64,000 nt of DNA from SYFT01 sp964471115 (GCA_964471115.1 CAYYFE010000015.1:16098-80097), one strand, 5' to 3'; numbered from the stretch's first letter, positions 34,492 through 43,021 are shown. The notes: generated by a model from the letters alone, not told the origin. Numbers and translations are program-made.

Positions 34492-35523
34492 TCAGGAGAG
34501 GTCGTAGGTGTAGCAGCCGGGCAGGACCAGCGCCCGGGTGACGCCGGGCACGCGGCTGAACGACAGACTCTCGGGCGCCTGGTTGCCCGTGCCGTCAAAC
34601 GTGACGACCCGCCGCTTGTCGCCGTACTGGTCGTAGACGTACGTGAAGGGCGCGGCCAGGCTGACCCAGAGGTGGCCGTTCGGATCGAGCGCCGCCGTGC
34701 GAATCATCGGCGGGATCACCGGGTACGTCCCGTCCCCCGTCTTGCGCGTGGGCCACGTCGTCGGCAACGTCTGCAGGTACGGATCGAGATGGGATCCCTC
34801 GATGTGGCGCTCGAAGACCAGTTGCCCCGCGGCGTCGTACTTCTGGAACTTCGGCACGCCGGTCTGAAAGACAAACGTCACGCTGCCGTCACGACCGCGC
34901 AACGCCAGGCCCACGTTGAGCGCCATGTGCACGTTGCGGTCGTGTTCGTGGCCCGTCGCTCGCAGCCGCCCGATCTGCCGGATCGGATTGCCGTTGAGGT
35001 CCAGCTCGGTGATCAGCGCGCCGTTGTCCGGCTCGTTGAGCAGGAATCCCGATCCGGTGAACTGCAGCGCGCCCACGCCGTTGAGGATGACCGCGCCCAT
35101 GATGAGCCGGGGCGCCACCACGCCCGGCCGCAGAAACGCGCGAATCTGCGCGCCGGCCGCGGTGAACACCTGGATTCGCTCCTGACGGAAGGGCGCATCC
35201 GAAATCGCATACGCGCCATCGTCGGCCAGGCTGAGGGCGCCCGGCTGCAGCGTCTCGCCCTTTTCGAGCCCGGCCTGCACCAGCCGCGTGAGACGTGTCC
35301 CGGTGCGGTCCACCGCGTACAACGTGTGCGCGCGACGGTCGAGCAGCAGGTACCGCCCGGAGGCGTCCTGCACGAATCCGATGGGATGAATCAGCGAATC
35401 ACAGACCTGCTGCGACAGGCCGCCGGTGGGGCGCAGGACTTCGACGGGCAGCTGCGATGCCGTGAGTGTGGTCGACAGGAAAAGTGCGGCGCCCCACAGA
35501 CCATGGCGCCCTACGCAAGTCAC
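34492..35523 (-). CDS. Secreted six-bladed beta-propeller (NHL-like) protein
   Basis: 343 residues from GTG 35523, which directly opens a signal peptide (TCVGRHGLWGAALFLSTTLTAS). The longer version from GTG 35583 would add 20 residues made purely of repeat array D2, and I reject it. Repeating blades of ~45 residues (GFVQDASGRYLLLDRRAHTLYAVDRTG; ALSLADDGAYAISDAPFRQERIQVFTAAG; ALDPNGHLWVSLAAPFTYVYDQYG) are typical of 6-bladed propellers. Function unknown; such proteins bind ligands or carbohydrates outside the cytoplasm. The start codon lies within the first bases of the array, so the repeat has replaced the normal leader. Confidence 0.75.
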   Translation of the reverse strand: MTCVGRHGLWGAALFLSTTLTASQLPVEVLRPTGGLSQQVCDSLIHPIGFVQDASGRYLLLDRRAHTLYAVDRTGTRLTRLVQAGLEKGETLQPGALSLADDGAYAISDAPFRQERIQVFTAAGAQIRAFLRPGVVAPRLIMGAVILNGVGALQFTGSGFLLNEPDNGALITELDLNGNPIRQIGRLRATGHEHDRNVHMALNVGLALRGRDGSVTFVFQTGVPKFQKYDAAGQLVFERHIEGSHLDPYLQTLPTTWPTRKTGDGTYPVIPPMIRTAALDPNGHLWVSLAAPFTYVYDQYGDKRRVVTFDGTGNQAPESLSFSRVPGVTRALVLPGCYTYDLS

Positions 35524-35597
35524 TCGCCGCCACCCGCCGCTACTCGCCGCCACTTGCCGCCACTTGCCGCCACTCGCCGCCACTCGCCGCTACTCGC
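35521..35597 (-). repeat. Array D2: eight 10-bp GCGGCGAGTG units (minus strand)
   Basis: Same 10-bp word as array D, here reading on the minus strand: seven full units and a partial eighth. It begins at the TAG stop of the E1 gene and ends at the GTG start of the propeller gene, filling the whole junction. Variants are GCGGCAAGTG and GCGGGTGGCG-type slips. Confidence 0.93.
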
Positions 35598-37687
35598 TAA
35601 TACCTTGCTGTCTCAAGCACCGCCGCCAGCACATCGGCCGAGCCGGGCAGGATGACCTCTTCCAGATCGGGGCAGTAGGCGACCGGGCAGTCCATCGCCG
35701 CCACACGGCGCACCGGCGCGTCGAGGTATTCGAACAGGTCGCTCGCGGTGCGGGCGGCCAGCTCGGCGCCGAAGCCGCAGGTCAGCTGATCTTCGTGCGC
35801 GATGACCAGACGGTTCGTCGCCTTGACCGCGTCGGCGATCGCGTCGAAGTCGTACGGCATGATCGTGCGCAGGTCGATCACCTTCACGCTCACGCCCTCT
35901 TTTTCCGCCTGCTGCGCCGCCAGCAGGGTGCGCTGCACCAGCGCGCCCCAGGTGACCACCGTCACGTCCGTGCCCTCGCGCCGCACCGCCGCCTTGCCGA
36001 ACGGAATCATGTATTCCGCGCCGGGGTACTCGCCCTTGTTGTACGTCTGGCGGTACAGGTGTTTGTGCTCGAGGAACATCACCGGGTCGTCGCACCGGAT
36101 GGCCGTGCGCAGCAGCCCGGCCGCGTCCTGTGCGTTCGACGGGAACGCGATGCGGATGCCGGGGCAGTGCGCAAAGATGCTTTCGCCCGACTGGCTGTGG
36201 TACGGCGCGCCGCCGCGCAGGTACCCGCCAATCGCCGTGCGCACCACCATCGGGCACGAGAAGAAGTTGCCCGACCGGTACCGCATCATCGACATCTCGT
36301 CGCGCAGCTGCATCATCGCGGGCCAGATGTAGTCGAAGAACTGAATCTCGACGATGGGTTTGATGCCGCGCGTGGCCATGCCGACGCCCCGGCCGACGAT
36401 GTTGGCCTCCGCCAGCGGCGCGTTGAACACGCGCGTGCCGCCGTACGCCTTCTGCAGGCCGTGCGTCACCTTGAACACGCCGCCCTTGCCCTGGACCTGC
36501 GCCAGGTTGGCCTCGTGCGTGGCATCCGCCACGTCTTCGCCGAAGACGACGATGCGCGGGTTGCGCGCCATTTCATCCTTCATCGTGCGGTTGATGGCGG
36601 CCACCATCGTGTCGGGTTTGCCCTCGGGCTGCGCCGGCGTGTCAAACGCCGCGCCGGCCGGATCCACGTCCGGTGAATACACGTACAGGCCGGCCGTCTC
36701 GCGCGCGGGTTTGGGCGCCTTGATGGCCGCGTCGGCCGCGGCGTTGATCGTGGCGTCCACGTCTTTCGCGATGGCCGCCAGATCCTCGTCGGTGGCCAGG
36801 CCCTCGGCCTTGAGCCACGCGGCGAACTTCGGCAGCGGGTCGCGCGTCGCTTCCTCCGCGCGTTCGGCCGGCGTCTTGTACAACTTCTCGTCGTCGGAGA
36901 GCGAGTGGGAGTACGGCCGGATGACCTTGGCGTGAATCAGCGCCGGTCCCTTGCGGCTGCGGCAGTAGTCCAGCGCCTGCGCGGCCGTGCGGTAGCTCTC
37001 CATGAAGTCGGTGCCGTCGCAGCGGAACACGCCGAGGCCCGGGAAGCCTTCCACCAGCTTCGACATGTCGCCGCCGGGCGTCTGCACCTCGACCGGCACC
37101 GAAATGGCGTAGCCGTTGTCCTCAATCATGAAGAGGACGGGCAGCTTGGCGACGCAGGCCGCGTTGAGTGACTCCCAGAACTCGCCTTCGCTGACCGTGC
37201 CATCGCCGACGGACACGTACGTGACTTCGTCGGGTTGGTACTTCGACTCGCGATCGGGAATGTCGGTGACGCGTTCATACAGCCGGCCGGCTTCCGCGCA
37301 GCCCACGGCCTGCAGGCACTGGGTGCCCGTCGGGCTGCCCTGCGAGACGATGTTGAGCCGCTTGTGGCCCCAGTGCGAGGGCATCTGGCGGCCGGCGCTG
37401 TTGGGATCGTCGGCCGCGCCCACCGCGCTCAGGAACATCTCGAGCGGCGTCATGCCCAGCGCCAGACACAACGCGCGGTCGCGGTAATACGGGTAGAACC
37501 AGTCGTGCCCGGGCTTCATCTGCATGCCCGTGGCCGTGAGGATGGCCTCGTGGCCGGCCCCGCTGATCTGGAAAAAAATCAGGCTCTGATTCTTGAGCTG
37601 AATCTCCTTGTCGTCGATGCGCCGCGAGGTCAGCATCGTCCGATAGGCCGTCAGCAGGTCATCCCGGGTCAGTCCATCGTGGGCCAT
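35597..37687 (-). CDS. Fused E1 alpha/beta subunit of a 2-oxoacid (branched-chain) dehydrogenase
   Basis: 696 residues from ATG 37687. The alpha half (~1-330) has ISGAGHEAILTATGMQMKPG, YYRDRALCLALGMTPLEM and the thiamine-diphosphate motif GDGTVSEGEFWESLNAACVAKLPVLFMIEDNGYAIS. The beta half (~360-696) has RIVVFGEDVAD, FNAPLAEANIVGRGVGMA and EIQFFDYIWPAMMQLRDE. These usually separate subunits are joined here. The pattern is closest to branched-chain 2-oxoacid dehydrogenase E1, which decarboxylates the oxoacids of Val, Leu and Ile to feed branched fatty-acid synthesis or catabolism with E2/E3 encoded elsewhere. A TAGAAT -10 candidate lies 11 nt upstream. Confidence 0.92.
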   Translation of the reverse strand: MAHDGLTRDDLLTAYRTMLTSRRIDDKEIQLKNQSLIFFQISGAGHEAILTATGMQMKPGHDWFYPYYRDRALCLALGMTPLEMFLSAVGAADDPNSAGRQMPSHWGHKRLNIVSQGSPTGTQCLQAVGCAEAGRLYERVTDIPDRESKYQPDEVTYVSVGDGTVSEGEFWESLNAACVAKLPVLFMIEDNGYAISVPVEVQTPGGDMSKLVEGFPGLGVFRCDGTDFMESYRTAAQALDYCRSRKGPALIHAKVIRPYSHSLSDDEKLYKTPAERAEEATRDPLPKFAAWLKAEGLATDEDLAAIAKDVDATINAAADAAIKAPKPARETAGLYVYSPDVDPAGAAFDTPAQPEGKPDTMVAAINRTMKDEMARNPRIVVFGEDVADATHEANLAQVQGKGGVFKVTHGLQKAYGGTRVFNAPLAEANIVGRGVGMATRGIKPIVEIQFFDYIWPAMMQLRDEMSMMRYRSGNFFSCPMVVRTAIGGYLRGGAPYHSQSGESIFAHCPGIRIAFPSNAQDAAGLLRTAIRCDDPVMFLEHKHLYRQTYNKGEYPGAEYMIPFGKAAVRREGTDVTVVTWGALVQRTLLAAQQAEKEGVSVKVIDLRTIMPYDFDAIADAVKATNRLVIAHEDQLTCGFGAELAARTASDLFEYLDAPVRRVAAMDCPVAYCPDLEEVILPGSADVLAAVLETARY

Positions 37688-37698
37688 ACAACCACTCG

Positions 37699-37708
37699 AT
37701 TCTATACT
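37699..37708. promoter_or_regulatory. Overlapping divergent -10 elements (E1 and cupin genes)
   Basis: Minus strand TAGAAT (37704-37699) is 11 nt before the E1 ATG. Plus strand TATACT (37703-37708) is exactly 6 nt before the cupin GTG. The two hexamers overlap by 2 bp, so RNA polymerase can probably serve only one gene at a time. Confidence 0.55.
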
Positions 37709-37714
37709 GGCCAG

Positions 37715-38047
37715 GTGGACACGCCGGCCGTTTTCCGTTGGGAGGAACTGCCCCTGGAACGGGTGACCGAGATGGTGGCGCGCAAGGTGGCGCAGACCCC
37801 GGCGCACGTGGTGGCGCAGGTGTACCTCAAGCGGGGTGCGCTGGTGCCGCGGCACCAGCACGAGGCCGAACAACTGCTGTACGTGCTGCAGGGCGCGCTG
37901 GCGTGCCGCATCGGCGACCGGACACGGATCATCAGGCAGGGCGAGATGGTCGCGGTGCCGGCCGGTGTGCCGCACCAGGCCGAGGCCCTCGACGACACCT
38001 TCGTGATGTCAATGCACGCGGCGGATGTAATCGGGCCGGGGCGGTGA
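37715..38047 (+). CDS. Small cupin-domain protein
   Basis: 110 residues from GTG 37715. Single cupin barrel with metal motif 1 LVPRHQHEAEQLLYVLQGAL (HxH...E) and motif 2 GEMVAVPAGVPHQAEAL. The pattern is the usual one for small metal-binding cupins that bind or convert an unknown small molecule or act as sensors. It could regulate or relate to the divergent E1 gene, with which it shares an overlapping promoter. The 3' end overlaps the convergent rhomboid gene by 39 bp. Confidence 0.82.
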   Translation: MDTPAVFRWEELPLERVTEMVARKVAQTPAHVVAQVYLKRGALVPRHQHEAEQLLYVLQGALACRIGDRTRIIRQGEMVAVPAGVPHQAEALDDTFVMSMHAADVIGPGR

Positions 38048-38692
38048 GGGCCGCGACCGCGGCCGCGGGGTCTTGAGGTAGAACCAGCCGGCCACCAGGC
38101 CCGACAGATGGGCCACGTGGGCGATGCCGCTGTTGCCGCCGCTGCTGACCGCCTGCGCCAGCGCGATGGCGCCCGCGATCAGGGCAAACACCCGCGCGGT
38201 CAGCGGAAACAACCCGAAGAAGTACACCGTGCGGTGCGGAAACACGATGGCCCACGCCATCATCAGGCCGTAGCCGGCGCCCGAGGCGCCCACGGTGAGC
38301 GCGAAGTACGACGGGGCCGTGGCGGCCAGCGGCAGCAGCGAGGTCACGACGGTCGCCAATCCGGCGGTGGTGCCGACGATCAGGTAGTACTTCGTAAACG
38401 CGATCGTGCCCCAGCGGCGTTCGAGGTCGACCCCGAACATCCAGACGAACAACATGTTGAAGAGCAGGTGGAACACGTCGAGGTGCACGAACTGGTAGGT
38501 GAACACCTGCCAGACATACCCCTCGGTCAACACGAGCTCCGGCACCAGGCCCACCCAGTCGGCCAGGCGGGCCATGATGAGCACGATCACGTACACCGCG
38601 ACGTTGGCGATCACGATCGCCTTCACGGCCGGGGTCATCGGTCCGGGACCCAGGGTGTAGGTCATGTGCGGCGCGGGCGCGTAGCGGCTCAC
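38009..38692 (-). CDS. Rhomboid-family intramembrane serine protease
   Basis: 227 residues, six membrane helices. Catalytic Ser in VGASGAGYG (GxSG), catalytic His in IAHVAHLSGLVAG, and the family loop YVWQVFTYQFVHLDVFHLLFNMLFVWMFG with its conserved His/Asn. It cleaves membrane proteins within or near their membrane segment. The GTG at 38692 overlaps the murJ stop (GTGA), so the two are translated together; an ATG at 38665 is an alternative. The Arg/Pro-rich C-terminal tail extends over the convergent cupin gene. Confidence 0.9.
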   Translation of the reverse strand: MSRYAPAPHMTYTLGPGPMTPAVKAIVIANVAVYVIVLIMARLADWVGLVPELVLTEGYVWQVFTYQFVHLDVFHLLFNMLFVWMFGVDLERRWGTIAFTKYYLIVGTTAGLATVVTSLLPLAATAPSYFALTVGASGAGYGLMMAWAIVFPHRTVYFFGLFPLTARVFALIAGAIALAQAVSSGGNSGIAHVAHLSGLVAGWFYLKTPRPRSRPSPPRPDYIRRVH

Positions 38693-40302
38693 GGTCTGAT
38701 CCTAGCCGACACTTTTTGCCAGGCGTCCAGGAACTCCCGCAGGCGCAGCGCCCATGCGGCCGCCGCGAGCGTCAGCAGCGCCACGCTGATGGCGCCGCAC
38801 ACCCGGAGGCCGGCGCCGATCGTGTGCGCGATCGACGGTGACAGCCCGGGCCACCACGCGCGCGGATCGGGCAACGCCGCGCCGATCCACTGCGCCGAGG
38901 CCCAGGCGGCCGCCCCCATTGCCGCCGAGGCCGCCAGGATCTTCAGCGCGGCCACCAGCACGCGGCTGCCGTCCAGGCCTCCGAGCCGTCGCGCCAGCAG
39001 CACGAACAACAGGGCGGCATTAAAGAGAGCCGACAGCGCCGTGCTGAGCGCCAGGCCCGGGAAGCCCATCACCCGCACGAGTGTGAGACTGAGAACGAGG
39101 TTCAGGGCGATCGACGCCATGCTGACCGCCACCGGCGTCCGCGCGTCGCCCAGCGCGTAAAACGCCGGCGAGGCAATCTTGACCGCCGAGTAGCCAAGCA
39201 GACCTGGCGCGTAACAGAGCAGGGCCTGCGCGGTCATCCGGGTGCTGGTGGCGTCAAAGGCTCCGCGCTCGAAAATGAAGGCGATGATCGGCGATGCCAG
39301 CACCATCAGGCCAACGGCCGACGGCACGTTGAGCATCAGCATCATGCGTACCGCGCTCGAGATCGTCCGGCGCATCTCCGCGGCGCTCCCGGCCGCGGCC
39401 TGGCGCGCCAGGTCGGGCAACGCGGCCGTCGCCACTGACACGCCGAAGATGCCGATGGGCAGGTACATGAGCCGGAACGCATACCCCAGCGAGGACACGG
39501 CCCCTTCACCCTCGCCGACGGCCAGCACCGTGTTGACCACGACGTTGACCTGCGCGGCGGCCAGGCCCAGCGTGCCCGGCCCCATCAGCATCAGGATCTC
39601 GCGCACGCCCGGATCGCGGAAGTCCACGATGGGCCGGTAGCGGAAGCCCTCCCGATAGAGCAGCGGCAGTTGCACCAGAATCTGCCCCAGACCGCCCAGC
39701 AACGTCCCCCACGCGATGCCCACGATGGGATGCCAGCCCAGCTGCCGCGCCAGCGGCACAAAGGCCACCGCGCTGATGAGGATGCCGACGTTGTACGCGG
39801 CCGGCGACACCGCCGGGATGAAGAACTTCCGCAGCGCGTTGAGCATGCCGCCCAGCGCGACGGCGATTGCCACCAGCGTCAGAAACGGCATCACCCATCG
39901 CGCCAGCTCCACCGTCAGCGACAGTTGCGCGACATTGTCGGTATCCGGCGCGTCGGGCAACAACTGCAGCAGGGGCTCGGCGAACACGATCCCCAGCACC
40001 ACCAGCGCGCCGGTGACGACGATGAGCGCATTGAGGACGAGGTTGCCCAGCCGCCAGGCGGCCTCTCGGCCCTGCTGCTTGAGGACCTTGGTGAACGTGG
40101 GCACGAACGCGGCGCTCATGGCGCCTTCCGCGAACAGGTCGCGCACCAGGCTCGGCACCCGCATGGCCACCTGGTAGGCGTCGTTGGCCAGGCCGGTGCC
40201 GAAGAGTCCGGCCATGACCTGGTCGCGCACCACGCCCAGCAGCCGGCTGGACATGACGGCGGCGCCCACCGTGCCCGCGGACCGGGCCAGACGTTCAGAC
40301 AT
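38689..40302 (-). CDS. murJ: Lipid II flippase MurJ
   Basis: 537 residues, about fourteen membrane helices of the MVF/MOP superfamily. Family motifs include the N-terminal MSSRLLGVVRDQVMAGLFG, ANDAYQVAMRVPSLVRDLFAEGAMSAAFVPTF, and FYALGDARTPVAVSM. It moves the peptidoglycan precursor lipid II across the inner membrane. Its ATG lies only 6 nt after the T-run of a strong terminator-like hairpin, so expression may depend on read-through (attenuation). Followed by a coupled rhomboid protease gene. Confidence 0.95.
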   Translation of the reverse strand: MSERLARSAGTVGAAVMSSRLLGVVRDQVMAGLFGTGLANDAYQVAMRVPSLVRDLFAEGAMSAAFVPTFTKVLKQQGREAAWRLGNLVLNALIVVTGALVVLGIVFAEPLLQLLPDAPDTDNVAQLSLTVELARWVMPFLTLVAIAVALGGMLNALRKFFIPAVSPAAYNVGILISAVAFVPLARQLGWHPIVGIAWGTLLGGLGQILVQLPLLYREGFRYRPIVDFRDPGVREILMLMGPGTLGLAAAQVNVVVNTVLAVGEGEGAVSSLGYAFRLMYLPIGIFGVSVATAALPDLARQAAAGSAAEMRRTISSAVRMMLMLNVPSAVGLMVLASPIIAFIFERGAFDATSTRMTAQALLCYAPGLLGYSAVKIASPAFYALGDARTPVAVSMASIALNLVLSLTLVRVMGFPGLALSTALSALFNAALLFVLLARRLGGLDGSRVLVAALKILAASAAMGAAAWASAQWIGAALPDPRAWWPGLSPSIAHTIGAGLRVCGAISVALLTLAAAAWALRLREFLDAWQKVSARIRP

Positions 40303-40443
40303 GGGGGGAAAAAAGAAGGGGCCTCAACCCCTGCGATTGAGGCCCCTGCCCGGAGGATGGATGAGAGGCACTTGCGTGCCTTTCATGGGGATTAGACTGC
40401 GGACCCCGCAAAAAAGTTTGGTCGCCGGTCCGCGCCACGGCTG
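40303..40443 (-). promoter_or_regulatory. murJ leader: small ORF, hairpin and terminator immediately before the start
   Basis: This 141-bp gap follows yqeY. On the minus strand a 20-codon ORF (40386-40324) begins MKGTQVPLIHPP and ends inside the terminator. Its early codons form a perfect AGGCAC/GTGCCT hairpin (40366-40381). Near the murJ start is the terminator at 40318-40346. A possible -10 TCTAAT (40396-40391) lies just upstream of the small ORF. Ribosomes translating the ORF would melt the terminator, the logic of an attenuator. Confidence 0.5.
40309..40346 (-). terminator. Intrinsic terminator/attenuator between yqeY and murJ
   Basis: Perfect 10-bp stem on the minus strand (GGGGCCTCAA at 40346-40337, TTGAGGCCCC at 40327-40318), 9-nt loop, followed by TTCTTTTTT. 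It ends the glycan operon and lies 6 nt before murJ. Confidence 0.85.
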
Positions 40444-40899
40444 TCAGCGCCCGCCTGAGAGCCGCGCCTTGACCGCATCCGCCAGCACCTTGCCGTCCAC
40501 GGTCTGGCCGGCCAGAGCGGCCTGCACGGCTTTCATCACCTTGCCCATGTCCTTCACGGACGTGGCTCCGGTTTCGGCCACCGCGGCGTCCACCGCCGCC
40601 GCGACGGCGGCCGGGTCGGCGGCCGGCGGCAGGAAGGTTTCGAGGAACGTCAGCTCGGCCTGTTCCTTGTCGGCCAGGTCGGCGCGGCCGCCCGCGCGGA
40701 ACTGGTCGATCGAGTCACGGCGCTGCTTGACGAGCTGGCTGACGACCTGCAGGGATTCGGCCTCGTCGAGCGCGCGGCCTTTTTCGACTTCGCGGTTCAT
40801 CAGCGCGGCCTTGAGCATGCGCAGCGGCCCCAGCGACGCCTGGTCGCGCTGCTTCATGGCGTCGGCAATCGCGGCGGTGACTCGGTCGAGCAGGCTCAT
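40444..40899 (-). CDS. yqeY: GatB/YqeY-domain protein
   Basis: 151 residues, all-helical. MSLLDRVTAAIADAMKQRDQASLGPLRMLKAALMNREVEKGR, the central VVSQLVKQRRDSIDQFRAGGRADLADKEQAELTFLETFLP and the C-terminal DMGKVMKAVQAALAGQTVDGKVLADAVKARL are the standard YqeY pattern, related to the C-terminal tRNA-binding part of GatB. The precise role is unsettled (tRNA binding or amidation has been proposed). It overlaps the GT4 gene by 4 bp (ATGA) as the last gene of a seven-gene glycan operon and is followed by a terminator. Confidence 0.93.
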   Translation of the reverse strand: MSLLDRVTAAIADAMKQRDQASLGPLRMLKAALMNREVEKGRALDEAESLQVVSQLVKQRRDSIDQFRAGGRADLADKEQAELTFLETFLPPAADPAAVAAAVDAAVAETGATSVKDMGKVMKAVQAALAGQTVDGKVLADAVKARLSGGR

Positions 40900-42038
40900 G
40901 GCGCAAGCATACCGCGATAGAGCGCTTCGTATTGACCGGCGACCGCCTCGGGCCCGAAGCGCGCGCGCAGGGTCTCGGCCGTCGCCTGGCTGGTCCGGCG
41001 CGGACGGGCCAGCGCGTCAGTCAGCGCGCCGGCCAGCGCGTCGACGGCCTTGCGTGGCACCACCCGCACATCGTCGCCAAACAGCGCGTGCAGCTCGACG
41101 CCGCCGGGATGATCGGCCGAGACGACCGGCGTGCCCGCCGCCAGCGCCTCGACGGCGACCGTCGGCAGGGCTTCGAGCAGGGACGGCAGCGCGAAGACGT
41201 CGGCCGCGGCCACGTACCGCGCCACCTCGTCATTGGGCACCAGCCCGGCGAAGGTGACCCGCTCGGCGACGCCCAGCGCGCGGGCTTGCGCTTCGAGCGT
41301 CGCCTTCAGCCCGCCCGTGCCGCAGATGATCAGGCGGGTGTCGGGATGGGCCTGCAACACGGCCGGCATCGCCTGAATCAGATACGTCTGCCCGGCCAGT
41401 TCATGCAGGCGTTTGACGTTGAGGATCAGCCGCGACTCGGTGATGCCCAGCGCCCGGCGCACGCCCTGCCGCGCCTCCTCGGACAGCGGGTGAAACGCCG
41501 GGGAGACGGCCGGATACACGACCGTCAGGCCGGGGCGATCCAGCTGCAGTTCGCGCGCGCGGTCGAGCAGCCCCTGGCTGTAGAACGTGACCGTCGCGGC
41601 GCGCCGATAGGCCGCGCGGAAGAAGTCGACGGGCCAGCGGCGCTGATAGTGCCAGATCTCCGTGCCGTACAAGGTGAGCACGTACGGCACGCCGTGGCCG
41701 CGCGCCCAGCGCGCGCTCGTCTCCACCAGCAGGCCGTTCGAGTGCAGGTGCAGCGCGTCGGCGCCATCGGCCACTTCATCGAGCACGCGGGTGTACTGGC
41801 GCGAGAGCAGCGCCGCGTCGATCCGGAGCGCGCCGGCCAGGCCCGCGCGCACCCGGCGGGGCACCCAGGTGACGCCGCCGGCCGCCGGTGCCTCGGGGGC
41901 GCCGCCCTGCGCGGGCGGATGCGCGATGTAGATCACTTCGTGTCCATGCGCCACGGACCATTCGCCGAGCTGCGCCGGCAGGATGGCGTTGGCCGCCTGA
42001 TCCGGCGGCAGATGCGGCGTGACGTGAATGATCCTCAT
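40896..42038 (-). CDS. Glycosyltransferase family 4
   Basis: 380 residues, GT-B fold. The N-terminal domain starts MRIIHVTPHLPPDQAANAILPAQLGEW. The C-terminal donor domain has NVKRLHELAGQTYLIQAMP, GTGGLKATLEAQARALGV and the family signature LLEALPTVAVEALAAGTPVVSADHPGGVEL, whose Glu/Gly/Pro binds the nucleotide sugar. It adds a sugar with retention of configuration to a lipid-linked glycan on the cytoplasmic side. Both ends overlap neighbours by 4 bp, so it is tightly coupled with the deacetylase and yqeY. Confidence 0.92.
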   Translation of the reverse strand: MRIIHVTPHLPPDQAANAILPAQLGEWSVAHGHEVIYIAHPPAQGGAPEAPAAGGVTWVPRRVRAGLAGALRIDAALLSRQYTRVLDEVADGADALHLHSNGLLVETSARWARGHGVPYVLTLYGTEIWHYQRRWPVDFFRAAYRRAATVTFYSQGLLDRARELQLDRPGLTVVYPAVSPAFHPLSEEARQGVRRALGITESRLILNVKRLHELAGQTYLIQAMPAVLQAHPDTRLIICGTGGLKATLEAQARALGVAERVTFAGLVPNDEVARYVAAADVFALPSLLEALPTVAVEALAAGTPVVSADHPGGVELHALFGDDVRVVPRKAVDALAGALTDALARPRRTSQATAETLRARFGPEAVAGQYEALYRGMLAP

Positions 42039-43021
42039 GCCGGCCCCTGAACCCTGGACCCTCGGACCCTGGACCCTGCGTACGCTTCAAACGTCATTCC
42101 CTCGGCGCCCAGTTCCTTCGTGGCGTACGTCAGGAAGGCGCCCAGCCGTTCGTAGAAGGCGTCCAGCTCGGCCTCGGTGCGGTTGTACGGACTGCCGCCG
42201 ACGATGGCCTCCGAGGAATGGAAGAGCAGGTTGAGAATCGGGACGCCGGCGTCGACCAGCTGCCGTCCCAGCGCGCACATGTCCTGCGTCGAGCTGTACG
42301 ACGGGCGCAGCCAGCGGACCTGCGCGACCCCCGACAGACGCAGCAGGCGCTTGGTGGTGTAGTTGAACGGCGCGCGCGCGTAGGCGTGCGCCAGCCACGC
42401 CGGGACGCGCCGGTTGAGTGCGGCCGAAATCGGCAGCTCCAGCACCTGGCTCGAGCCCGGCCGCGTCGCGTTGTCGTAGGCGAGGAAGTACGGCGTCAAC
42501 GGGGCCTCGACGAAGTCGGGCCCGCCCTTGTGCGCCTCGTAGAACAGGGGAGCCACGCTCGAGTCGACCAGGTAGCCGGCGCGTTCGAGTGACGAAACGT
42601 GGGAGGCCGAAAATCCGAAGCGGCCCGAACGATACGACACCGGCCGCACGCCGACCGCGGCGGTGATCGCGTCGGTCAACGACGCCAGCTGGGCGTCGAA
42701 TTGATCGAGGGGCAGCTGCAGGGCGTACGGGTGCCGGCGGATGTCCGCCTCGGTGCACGGCGGCGTTTCCCACGCGTGATGATGCGCGCCGATTTCACAG
42801 TCGCCCGCCTCGTGCAGCCGGCGCAGCACCTCGGCCGAGCGGGGATCGGTGGCGACCGGATGGGTGATGACGTACGTCGGCCGGACGCCGTGACGCCGGA
42901 AGAACTCGTGCAGCCGATCGAGCGCGTAGATGTTCTCGAAGCGCTGGTGCAGGCGCGCCTGGGCGTCCCACTGGTTGTCGCCTTCGGTGTCGATTGCGAC
43001 CAGCAGGGCGGGCCCGGTCAT
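42035..43021 (-). CDS. Polysaccharide-deacetylase-like (NodB-fold) protein with repeat-derived C-terminus
   Basis: 328 residues. NodB-type motifs are the N-terminal VAIDTEGDNQWD (motif 1 Asp), IGAHHHAWETPP (motif 2 His), SYRSGRFGFS (motif 3 Arg) and LLFHSSEAIVGGSPYN near the end. This is the divergent WalW-like layout seen in glycan clusters. It probably removes acetyl groups from amino sugars of the glycan, or is an inactive relative. The last ~13 residues (GSRVRGSRVQGPA) and the stop region are made of array A2, so the C-terminus has been replaced by the repeat. Coupled by ATGA overlaps to GT4 and GNAT genes. Confidence 0.82.
   Translation of the reverse strand: MTGPALLVAIDTEGDNQWDAQARLHQRFENIYALDRLHEFFRRHGVRPTYVITHPVATDPRSAEVLRRLHEAGDCEIGAHHHAWETPPCTEADIRRHPYALQLPLDQFDAQLASLTDAITAAVGVRPVSYRSGRFGFSASHVSSLERAGYLVDSSVAPLFYEAHKGGPDFVEAPLTPYFLAYDNATRPGSSQVLELPISAALNRRVPAWLAHAYARAPFNYTTKRLLRLSGVAQVRWLRPSYSSTQDMCALGRQLVDAGVPILNLLFHSSEAIVGGSPYNRTEAELDAFYERLGAFLTYATKELGAEGMTFEAYAGSRVRGSRVQGPA
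42044..42079 (-). repeat. Array A2: GGACCCT-type repeat at the end of the deacetylase gene
   Basis: About five units of the array A word. 42051-42076 is identical to 1405-1430. The array encodes the C-terminus of the deacetylase just before the stop and the overlapping GT4 start. Confidence 0.88.

Noticed and set aside
35524..35583. N-terminal extension of the propeller protein from GTG 35583
   Set aside because: The added residues are translated repeat units and would precede, and so disrupt, an otherwise good signal peptide that starts at GTG 35523.
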